Shown piece by piece: positions 1-5,509 of a DNA stretch of 18,122 bases. The position numbers were made by a program, and so were the translations under genes. Source of the DNA: JBLIKP01 sp047635375 (GTDB taxonomy: Bacteria; Bacteroidota; Bacteroidia; Sphingobacteriales; Sphingobacteriaceae); assembly GCA_047635375.1 (NCBI GenBank), contig JBLIKP010000052.1:1-18122 (forward strand), written 5' to 3'. Positions within the stretch are counted from its first letter, which is position 1. Every line of letters begins with the position of its first letter. The notes under the pieces were generated by a model. The model had not been told where the DNA came from. It saw only the letters and a list, made by a program, of their open reading frames with translations, and ran no database searches.

Positions 1-2
1 AG

Positions 3-1145
3 TCAGCGCTTAAGCTGAACAACTTCCTTGGGGCTAACTTTGGCTAGTGCAACCTTTGATATAAGTCGTTCCAGATCGCCAACTTCGTGGATAGATTCTC
101 GGCAAGTGTCCGCCTTAGCGAAATTCTTCACGAAATATTCAACTACTTCAAGACGCTGATTTATCACCACGGGTTCCTTTAGCGGCATCACCATCCATTT
201 TTTTAATAATCGGCCACCCATAGGCGACTGTGTGCGGTCGATAATGTCGATAAGGGCTTTTCCTCCCTCGTGATTGGGTTGAATAAGCTCAAGGTTTCGC
301 ACGGTGAACCGGTCGAGCCAGACGTATTTTTCGTCCTCAATTCGTGCGATGTTAGAGATGTGTTTAACCTCGTTGTGATGTGTAGAATGTATGTAGTGCA
401 TCGCACCACCAGCCGCCATAATGGCCAATTTCATATTCTCAATTCCGAAACCTTTTAGTGATGTGGTATCGAAATGGTGAGTTATTTTTTCGTAAGCGTA
501 GTCGTAACCGTAAATCCAATCGTCGAGATGGAAGGTGTAAAACGAGTCGCCAAAATCCTCGGAGAATTGGGTGCGTTTATCACGCTGAAAAATTACTTCG
601 GCGGGTTTAAAGCTTTGAAGAAGCTTGTCTATATAGTCGCGATTCCCTTGAGACACCATGAATTCACCCGTGCTAATGTCAAGAAAGGCAATTCCATAAC
701 CCATTTTATCGAAAAATACCGACGCCAAGTAGTTATTGGATTTTTGTTGAAGGATATTGTCATTGTAACTCACACCTGGCGTTACTAATTCGGTTACCCC
801 ACGTTTGACAATGGTTTTCGTCATTTTAGGATCTTCCAGCTGGTCGCAGATGGCCACACGCTGCCCAGCACGCACCAATTTCGGGAGGTAAACATCAATG
901 GAGTGGTGGGGAAATCCAGCCAGCTCAATATGCGACGCCGATCCATTGGCGCGTTTGGTTAGCACAATACCCAAGATTTTTGAGGCCACAACGGCATCTT
1001 CACCAAAAGTTTCATAAAAATCGCCCACTCTAAACAGCAATAATGCTCCAGGGTGCTTTTCCTTAATGCTGTTAAACTGCTGCATTAAAGGCGTTTCTTT
1101 CGCTTTTTCTGTTACTTTTTTTGATGGGGTACTTGCTTTGGGCAT
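3..1145 (-). CDS. mutS: DNA mismatch repair protein MutS, N-terminal part (ends at an in-frame TGA)
   Basis: MutS recognises base mismatches and small loops in DNA and recruits MutL. The 380 residues seen here hold the mismatch-binding domain, with the Phe-x-Glu mismatch motif at F43/E45 in GDFYETFGEDA. They also hold the connector domain (about 130-260) and the start of the lever/core domain, with IIDRTQSPMGGRLLKKW and DLERLISKVALAKVSPKEVVQLKR. The family is usually about 850-880 residues with a C-terminal ABC-type ATPase. Here the codon after QLKR reads TGA (bases 3-5), so the lever, clamp and ATPase regions are missing from this reading frame. This may be a premature stop, a frameshift or a sequence error; only two bases lie beyond it. 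The ATG at 1145 sits four bases after a TATTTTTG promoter box, so the mRNA may be nearly leaderless. The gene is divergent from the methyltransferase at 1233. Confidence 0.9.
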   Translation of the reverse strand: MPKASTPSKKVTEKAKETPLMQQFNSIKEKHPGALLLFRVGDFYETFGEDAVVASKILGIVLTKRANGSASHIELAGFPHHSIDVYLPKLVRAGQRVAICDQLEDPKMTKTIVKRGVTELVTPGVSYNDNILQQKSNNYLASVFFDKMGYGIAFLDISTGEFMVSQGNRDYIDKLLQSFKPAEVIFQRDKRTQFSEDFGDSFYTFHLDDWIYGYDYAYEKITHHFDTTSLKGFGIENMKLAIMAAGGAMHYIHSTHHNEVKHISNIARIEDEKYVWLDRFTVRNLELIQPNHEGGKALIDIIDRTQSPMGGRLLKKWMVMPLKEPVVINQRLEVVEYFVKNFAKADTCRESIHEVGDLERLISKVALAKVSPKEVVQLKR

Positions 1146-1149
1146 AACT

Positions 1150-1178
1150 CAAAAATACCACTTTCCTTTCGAACCAAA
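1150..1178 (-). promoter_or_regulatory. Putative mutS promoter (TTTG-N17-TATTTTTG)
   Basis: On the minus strand TTTG (1178-1175) and TATTTTTG (1157-1150) are separated by 17 bases and match the Bacteroidota -33/-7 consensus. The final G is four bases from the mutS ATG, so transcription would begin at or next to the start codon. Confidence 0.5.
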
Positions 1179-1184
1179 TACCCA

Positions 1185-1212
1185 TGTGGAAAATCTTAAA
1201 CGCTGTGGATAA
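1185..1212. promoter_or_regulatory. Two DnaA-box-like nonamers between mutS and the methyltransferase gene
   Basis: TGTGGATAA at 1204-1212 is the exact complement of the DnaA box TTATCCACA. TGTGGAAAA at 1185-1193 differs by one base and has the same orientation. They are 19 bases apart, in the 87-base divergent intergenic region. Function is not shown; two short matches could be chance. Confidence 0.3.
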
Positions 1213-1232
1213 TTTCTCTTAATTTTAGGGCA

Positions 1233-1766
1233 ATGAAAAAGTTGAAAATGGACGAGCTCGACCGTTTATCGGTGGAGGGGTTTAAAAAGGTAGAGAAGAT
1301 TCCGGTGGTAATTGTGATGGACAACATCAGGAGCTCACATAATGTGGGCAGTATGTTCCGGACTAGCGATGCCTTTCGTGTGGATGAATTAATTCTCTGC
1401 GGAATAACCAATACTCCACCCCATAAAGACATTGAAAAAACCGCCCTTGGGGCCACCCGAAGTTTAACGTGGAGATATTTCAAAGAAACCATGGAGGCTA
1501 TCGATGCGCTTAAAGCCGATGGCTATACTATCCTCGCCATTGAACAAGCTGAAGAAAGCATAATGCTCGATGCTTTTCCATTCCCATCTGAAGAAAAATT
1601 AGCATTTGTTTTCGGAAATGAAGTTTTTGGAGTCGACGATGAAGTAATGAAAAAAGTAGACGCCTGCATCGAAATCCCCCAGTTTGGCACCAAACATAGC
1701 TTCAATGTGGTAGTAAGTGCAGGGATTATCCTCTGGGACTATTATAGTAAAACCTTGAAAAAGTGA
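1233..1766 (+). CDS. SPOUT-family (TrmH/SpoU) RNA 2'-O-methyltransferase
   Basis: A predicted S-adenosylmethionine-dependent ribose 2'-O-methyltransferase acting on tRNA or rRNA in the cytoplasm. The 177 residues carry the three SpoU motifs in order. Motif 1 is NIRSSHNVGSMFRTSDA (about 31-47), with the conserved Asn and Arg. Motif 2 is AFVFGNEVFGVDDEV (about 129-143). Motif 3 is the knot-forming IPQFGTKHSFNVVVSAGI (about 148-165), where the usual SLNVSVA reads SFNVVVS. There is no N-terminal substrate-binding extension, so it is a minimal SPOUT enzyme, and the target nucleotide cannot be read from sequence. It is divergent from mutS. The start is preceded by TAATTTTA and five bases, an imperfect -7 box very close to the ATG. 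A weak hairpin (1766-1780) overlaps the TGA stop. Confidence 0.87.
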   Translation: MKKLKMDELDRLSVEGFKKVEKIPVVIVMDNIRSSHNVGSMFRTSDAFRVDELILCGITNTPPHKDIEKTALGATRSLTWRYFKETMEAIDALKADGYTILAIEQAEESIMLDAFPFPSEEKLAFVFGNEVFGVDDEVMKKVDACIEIPQFGTKHSFNVVVSAGIILWDYYSKTLKK

Positions 1767-1807
1767 GGGTTAAAAGCCCTTCTAAATTATTTGAATTTTT
1801 ATTGAAG

Positions 1808-1845
1808 AATTGTTTGGTAGGTATACCCTTATAACCTTACCTTTG
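1808..1845 (+). promoter_or_regulatory. Promoter of tRNA-Ser (AATTGTTTGGTA ... TACCTTTG)
   Basis: TTTG (1813-1816), a 21-base spacer and TACCTTTG (1838-1845) match the Bacteroidota sigma-A consensus. The -33 box sits inside AATTGTTTGGTA, which recurs exactly upstream of rplU. Confidence 0.75.
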
Positions 1846-1849
1846 CACC

Positions 1850-1937
1850 GGAGGATTGGCAGAGCGGTCGAATGCGGCAGTCTTGAAAACTGTTGTACCG
1901 CGAGGTACCGGGGGTTCGAATCCCTCATCCTCCGCCA
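1850..1937 (+). tRNA. tRNA-Ser (anticodon UGA)
   Basis: The acceptor stem GGAGGAT (1850-1856) pairs with ATCCTCC (1927-1933), followed by discriminator G and an encoded CCA (1935-1937). The anticodon stem GCAGT/ACTGT closes the loop CTTGAAA, giving anticodon TGA (UCA codons). A long variable arm (TTGTACCGCGAGGTACCG) and the T-loop GGTTCGAATCC fit a class II serine tRNA. It has its own promoter just upstream and a strong terminator directly downstream. Confidence 0.96.
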
Positions 1938-2052
1938 AGCAAAACCCGACACGAAAGTGTCGGGTTTTTTTGTTTTTCGGGCCGTCATGCTCGCATGAAA
2001 AGGTCCGAAAAACAAAAAAACCGTCCAACGCTAGTTGGCCGGGTTTTGCTTG
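1936..2052. repeat. Large compound palindrome built on the tRNA-Ser terminator
   Basis: The outer arms CAAGCAAAACCCG (1936-1948) and CGGGTTTTGCTTG (2040-2052) are a perfect 13-bp inverted repeat. The inner arms, 18 bases each at 1963-1980 and 2005-2022, are also perfectly complementary. Each side carries its own hairpin between outer and inner arm: the true terminator stem on the left, and CCGTCCAAC/GTTGGCCGG (2021-2041, loop GCTA, one mismatch) on the right. The centre holds a small TCATG-CTCG-CATGA hairpin (1985-1998). The right half reads as an inverted, diverged copy of the tRNA 3' flank and terminator. Confidence 0.9.
1942..1972 (+). terminator. Rho-independent terminator of tRNA-Ser
   Basis: CCCGACAC-GAAA-GTGTCGGG (1945-1964) is a perfect 8-bp stem with a GNRA-type tetraloop, followed by seven T and TGTTTTT. 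A run of A precedes the stem. Confidence 0.9.
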
Positions 2053-2446
2053 ATCGTCCCTCCCCCTCAAGGGATCACCGAGCGGCAGCGAGGTAATCCC
2101 GAATCCATAATTTTTTTTAATAGGACTCCTGTTTTTTTGCAAGATATTTTCGGGCCGTCATGCTCGCATGAAAAGGTCCGAAAAACAAAAAAACCGTCCA
2201 ACGCTAGTTGGCCGGGTTTTGCTTGATCGTCCCTCCCCCTCAGGGGATCACCGAGCGATAGCGAGGTAATCCCGAATCCTGTTTCCATAATGTTTTTGAG
2301 AAGTACTCTTGTTTTTAACAAGATCTTGGGAAAAGCCTCGCTTTTCAAAGCCGAAAAACAAAAAAACCGTCCAACGCTAGTTGGCCGGGTTTTGCTTGAT
2401 CGTCCTCCCCCCTCAAGGGATCACCGAGCGATAGCGAGGTAATCCA
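1979..2446. repeat. 173-bp tandem repeat, about 2.7 copies
   Basis: Units begin near 1979, 2152 and 2325. The marker ACCGTCCA falls at 2020, 2193 and 2366, exactly 173 bases apart each time. Each unit holds an A-rich bidirectional terminator-like hairpin (CCGTCCAAC-GCTA-GTTGGCCGG), the text GGTTTTGCTTGATCG, a C/T-rich run, and a second imperfect hairpin GGGATCACC/GGTAATCCC (2071-2100 in unit 1). The last copy ends at about 2446. A variable A/T-rich spacer joins the units. Reading frames across this block are by-products of the repeat and are not called as genes. Confidence 0.92.
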
Positions 2447-2650
2447 GATTCCCGTTTTCCCAAAATATTCTGAATCCCAAATAGGAAAAAATACTGCATT
2501 AATACCAAATTTTTAATCGTGCAATTGAGCACGGAATTTTCAAATTAACGGTTAATTATTCTTTGATAATAAAGGGGTTATTATTAAAGTCAATAATTAA
2601 AATGTTGATATTTAAGTGTTTAAACTAAATAATAATTATTATATTTATAT
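2447..2650. other. AT-rich intergenic stretch
   Basis: Very A/T-rich sequence between the tandem repeat and the small secreted gene at 2651. I see no convincing TAnnTTTG promoter, RNA gene or longer reading frame. The base composition differs visibly from the core genes on either side. Confidence 0.5.
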
Positions 2651-2995
2651 ATGAAAAATTCAATAAAAACATCTGTAATTACCCTTTTAATCGTGGTCGG
2701 AAATTTTGTTGTTGGGAGCGGTGTAGGGAAAATAGAGAAAAACCTATGTGCTCACGAAAATATTGTGGGATTTGAAAGAGGCGGAGATATATTAAGTAGT
2801 TTAAATGATGATAAATTGTTTGGTATACTAACCTCTCATGAACCCGAAAAAAATGCATTTATTGCAGGATATGCGCTTTCGAGAAAACAAGATTATTCGT
2901 ATTTAATTATCAATTATAAAATTCAAAGTGTTGATAGATTAGTTGCTTTCGAGCTTGATTATCACAAAAAATGCAACCAATTTTTTATTAAATAA
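2651..2995 (+). CDS. Small secreted or membrane-anchored protein of unknown function
   Basis: A 114-residue product I do not recognise. Residues 1-24 (MKNSIKTSVITLLIVVGNFVVG) form a charged start and hydrophobic core like a signal peptide or N-terminal anchor. The rest is a mixed alpha/beta-looking domain of about 85 residues with two cysteines (CAHENIVGFERGG near the start and KKCNQFF at the end), which could form a disulfide outside the cytoplasm. There is no T9SS sorting domain or lipobox. The gene is strongly AT-rich, lies alone between the tandem array and the Fic gene, and is followed by a good terminator. This suggests a real, independently transcribed, probably recently acquired gene. 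Its function cannot be inferred from the neighbours. Confidence 0.6.
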   Translation: MKNSIKTSVITLLIVVGNFVVGSGVGKIEKNLCAHENIVGFERGGDILSSLNDDKLFGILTSHEPEKNAFIAGYALSRKQDYSYLIINYKIQSVDRLVAFELDYHKKCNQFFIK

Positions 2996-3055
2996 AATTG
3001 TAATGAAAATCATATTTATCTCGGTCAACTAATCCAACATACTTCAGCATTATTT

Positions 3056-3091
3056 AAAGCTCATTAAGATTGTTCTTAATGAGCTTTTTTT
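3056..3091 (+). terminator. Terminator downstream of the small secreted gene
   Basis: AAAGCTCATTAAGA (3056-3069) pairs perfectly with TCTTAATGAGCTTT (3074-3087) across a TTGT loop and ends in a T-run. The A-rich left flank could let it act in both directions. Confidence 0.85.
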
Positions 3092-3260
3092 GTCTTCTTC
3101 CAAAATTATTCAAGCATTTGACAACTAGTATTTGACCTTAAATTCATTATGTAGCCCACTTTTGGCCTTTATGTTCTCTTGTTTTCATCCCCTTATTCCA
3201 AATTAATTTAACGGGTTGTTTTTATTCGAATAATAAAGTGAAAATCTCAAATCAGCACTT
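3092..3260. other. Intergenic stretch upstream of the Fic operator array
   Basis: There is no gene or RNA here. An ATTTGAC pair (two copies about 15 bases apart near 3117-3138) is the only local repeat I notice. No complete TTTG/TAnnTTTG promoter is evident. Confidence 0.4.
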
Positions 3261-3268
3261 ATTCTTTT

Positions 3269-3356
3269 CGTATCAATCTGTCTTTCTCCGAATCTTTTCG
3301 TATCATATTTTTAAATTGCGTATCATTTACGTATATTCACGTATCATTACGTATCA
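3269..3356. promoter_or_regulatory. Array of CGTATCA heptamers upstream of the Fic gene (putative operator)
   Basis: CGTATCA occurs at 3269, 3299, 3319, 3340 and 3350, with a variant CGTATAT at 3330, all in the same orientation. Start-to-start distances are 30, 20, 11, 10 and 10 bases, close to whole turns of B-DNA, so every copy faces the same side of the helix. The first two lie inside a longer shared 13-mer, TCTTTTCGTATCA. The array ends 12 bases before the Fic ATG, where promoter and leader should be. Binding by a regulator is inferred; the Fic protein's own winged helix is a candidate. Confidence 0.7.
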
Positions 3357-3368
3357 AATTAAATAAAA

Positions 3369-4406
3369 ATGAAAGTCCGCATCCATAAATTCACCCTTGA
3401 ACTCGACTGGAACTTAGTCGGGAAGTTGAGTGCTGTCGACAGGTTCGATGCAAAGTGGAGTGCGATTGAAAGGAGGGAGGGGAAAAGTTTAAAACAGCTT
3501 AAGGAAGTGGCTACCGTGAAAAGTGTGGGTGCTTCCACCCGTATTGAGGGGAGTAAATTAAACGACGCACAAGTACAAACCTTGCTTCAGAAAATTTCCA
3601 TAACTAAGTTTGAAGAGCGTGATGAGCAGGAAGTGGCTGGGTATTTTGAATTACTGGGTGAAATTTCAAATGGATTTCATGAGATTTCAATTTCAGAGAA
3701 TTCATTAAAAAATCTTCACAACCTGCTTTTAAAGCGCTGCGATAAAGATCAATGGCATAAGGGAGATTTTAAACAGCATAGTAATAGTGTGGTTGCTTTT
3801 CTTCCGGGGGGTAAAACTGAATTGATTTTTGAAACCACACCTCCCGGATTCGAAACCGACGATGCTATTCGGGATTTAATCCGCTGGTTTAAAAACGACA
3901 ATGAAACCCACCCCTTGGTGAAATGCGCGTTGTTTTCTTATGAGTTTGTAAGTATTCATCCTTTCCAAGATGGAAACGGAAGATTAAGTAGGCTTATAAT
4001 CACTTTATTACTTTTGCAACATGGGTACAAGTGGATTGAATACATAAGCTTTGAGCACGAAATAGAGGCGCAAAAAACAAACTACTATCAGGTATTGCGT
4101 GATTGTCAAAGTATGCGACCTGGGGAGGATGTGAGTCCATGGATTAACTTTTACCTTGACGGCTTGATTAAAATTCAGAATGAGTTAATGGGCAAATTGG
4201 AAGAAAGCGGAATGGAAACTGAGTTAAGCCCAACTCAAAAAGAAATCCTTTCCTATATGAGTGGAAATCCCGGTGCGCAATCGAGTGATGTTGCTCAAAA
4301 AATGGATATTCCGTTACCCACTGTTAAGCGAATTTTAAGTCAGCTGGTTGACTTAGAATTGTTAAGGAAGCATGGAGTGGGAAGGGGAACTAACTACTCC
4401 ATATAA
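3369..4406 (+). CDS. Fic/DOC family protein adenylyltransferase with C-terminal winged helix
   Basis: Fic enzymes transfer AMP (sometimes another phosphate-containing group) from a nucleotide to hydroxyl side chains of target proteins. The 345-residue product has an N-terminal Fic_N-like region. Its inhibitory-helix motif STRIEG (residues 56-61, fitting [S/T]xxxE[G/N]) marks a class II, self-inhibited Fic. The catalytic loop HPFQDGNGR (197-205), with catalytic His197 and Arg205/Arg208, is fully canonical. A beta-hairpin flap lies before it (about 140-160). Residues 286-345 form a winged helix-turn-helix (SPTQKEILSYMS ... SDVAQKMDIPLPTVKRILSQLVDLELLRKHG) with a basic Gly-rich wing. The architecture resembles the Bacteroides and Shewanella Fic proteins of known structure. 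The start ATG follows an A-rich leader directly downstream of the heptamer array, suggesting autoregulation. No antitoxin gene adjoins it, as expected when the inhibitory helix is in cis. Confidence 0.93.
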   Translation: MKVRIHKFTLELDWNLVGKLSAVDRFDAKWSAIERREGKSLKQLKEVATVKSVGASTRIEGSKLNDAQVQTLLQKISITKFEERDEQEVAGYFELLGEISNGFHEISISENSLKNLHNLLLKRCDKDQWHKGDFKQHSNSVVAFLPGGKTELIFETTPPGFETDDAIRDLIRWFKNDNETHPLVKCALFSYEFVSIHPFQDGNGRLSRLIITLLLLQHGYKWIEYISFEHEIEAQKTNYYQVLRDCQSMRPGEDVSPWINFYLDGLIKIQNELMGKLEESGMETELSPTQKEILSYMSGNPGAQSSDVAQKMDIPLPTVKRILSQLVDLELLRKHGVGRGTNYSI

Positions 4407-4476
4407 ACCAAAGAAGCCCAACCTTTTTTAAAGATTGGGCTTTTAATATTAGTAAAGTTGTGGCTTATGCAGCTTT
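4403..4476. repeat. Direct repeat copy A: clpX terminator plus remnant of the clpX 3' end
   Basis: This ~75-base block matches 7458-7532 at roughly 90 percent by eye, in the same orientation. It opens with ATAAACCAAAGAAGCCCAA (identical in both copies) and closes with TGGCTTATGCAGCTTT (identical). In copy B the last 12 bases are the final codons of clpX (Lys-Ala-Ala-stop on the minus strand). In copy A the same codons persist, but the minus-strand frame is closed by a stop after about nine codons, so copy A is a fossil. The pair brackets the T9SS operon. Confidence 0.85.
4411..4445. terminator. Convergent terminator between Fic and the T9SS operon
   Basis: AAGCCCAACCTTT (4414-4426) pairs with AAAGATTGGGCTT (4430-4442), with one C/A mismatch in the plus-strand RNA that becomes a U/G wobble in the minus-strand RNA. 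T-runs flank both sides. It would end the Fic transcript and also lies downstream of the minus-strand operon. Confidence 0.75.
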
Positions 4477-4522
4477 TCCAGTACTAGAAAAAACTTAGAA
4501 AGTTCCTAAAGGAGAAATGAGT

Positions 4523-5509
4523 TTATTTGACCCATATTTTCCTAGTTGCCGAATACCCGCTTTTGGATTTTAATTGCAATAGATAAACACCAGGAGTTTC
4601 AATATTAATTTGGTTTTGTTCAACCATTGGGTTAAGGACCTTAGTTAATATCCTTTCTCCCTTTATTCCATAAACCGTAGCGGTTATTTTTTCATCCACT
4701 GGCAGGTGGTCTAAAAATACTTTTCCATTTTCTGAGGGATTTGGATAAAGGTTGAATCCCTTAAACGGATTATTATTATCAACTCCAGTAAGAAATGTTG
4801 GTGTAAACCTATATACCAAACCTTGGTGCGGTAGCGTGTCTAAACGATGAACTAGGACTCTCTTTTCTTCTATTTCTGGATTCATTACATCACCATGATA
4901 ATATCTCCAAATTCCAGGTTCACCGTCCGAATCGTTGGTGTCTACCCCTATACTTACATAGGGTGTGTTGGCACCCTTAAAAGCTTTGTTTCTATCTGAA
5001 ATTGACAATTCCCCGTACCTAAATTCAAAAATTCCCGTAGTCTCATGCCACCAAAATTGGAAGTTTATTTTATCCGCTGGGGAATAACCCTCAAAAACCA
5101 TATTTCGATATTGCACTTTAAATATACGGGTGCCCGCGTTTCCATCAGTGTGATAGGAAATATTGGAGGTGGGGTCATTAGGATTATGTCTAAATTCAAC
5201 ATTTGCACCCAGGCCAAACGGAGTGAGATTTAGTTCCCCATCACAATCACCGTTGTATCCTAATTCATGGTACGGAGTGAAAATTTGAAAAACTTCAAAA
5301 TTTGGGTCGCCCTTACTTTTAATAAAATTTGGATTGAAAAACATAGGTAAACGGTGCCATTGTGAGCCCTCGTTAATTGAGTCTGAAATAATCACTGTAT
5401 CATTGCTTAAATGCTCGTAATTTTCCTCATGAACAGTTAGGGTATAGTCTTGACTAAATCCCGATAAAAAAGTCAAGGAAAATATAATTAGTAAAAAGTG
5501 TTTTTTCAT
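4523..5509 (-). CDS. Secreted protein with type IX secretion C-terminal sorting domain (upstream region unrecognised)
   Basis: A 328-residue export product. Residues 1-19 (MKKHFLLIIFSLTFLSGFS) form a classic signal peptide for Sec. Residues 251-328 are a type A Por/T9SS sorting domain: the opening GFNLYPNPSENGKVFLD, a central VYGIKGERILTK, and the ending GVYLLQLKSKSGYSATRKIWVK. The protein is thus expected on the cell surface or in the medium. The middle (about 20-240) is beta-rich with aromatic-rich strands (RIFKVQYRNMVFEGY, INFQFWWHETTGIFEFRYGE), suggestive of a jelly-roll or lectin-like sandwich; I cannot name the family. Its ATG overlaps the stop of the upstream gene (ATGA, 5506-5509), so translation is probably coupled. 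Apart from the sorting domain its function is unknown. Confidence 0.85.
   Translation of the reverse strand: MKKHFLLIIFSLTFLSGFSQDYTLTVHEENYEHLSNDTVIISDSINEGSQWHRLPMFFNPNFIKSKGDPNFEVFQIFTPYHELGYNGDCDGELNLTPFGLGANVEFRHNPNDPTSNISYHTDGNAGTRIFKVQYRNMVFEGYSPADKINFQFWWHETTGIFEFRYGELSISDRNKAFKGANTPYVSIGVDTNDSDGEPGIWRYYHGDVMNPEIEEKRVLVHRLDTLPHQGLVYRFTPTFLTGVDNNNPFKGFNLYPNPSENGKVFLDHLPVDEKITATVYGIKGERILTKVLNPMVEQNQINIETPGVYLLQLKSKSGYSATRKIWVK

Noticed and set aside
1782..2348. Several overlapping open frames on both strands across tRNA-Ser and the tandem repeat
   Set aside because: They share text between units, run through a tRNA and strong terminators, and have no family features; they arise from repeated sequence with few stops.
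1979..2446. CRISPR array
   Set aside because: The unit is 173 bases with internal hairpins and only three copies; there are no short repeats with regular unique spacers and no cas genes.
3269..3356. Plasmid-type replication iterons
   Set aside because: The heptamers resemble iterons, but no replication initiator gene adjoins them and they lie directly before a Fic gene, so an operator is the simpler reading.
4517..4573. Short plus-strand frame (18 codons) after AAAGGAGAA
   Set aside because: It lies within the 3' end of the T9SS gene on the other strand, has no promoter or support, and the SD-like text is likely chance.
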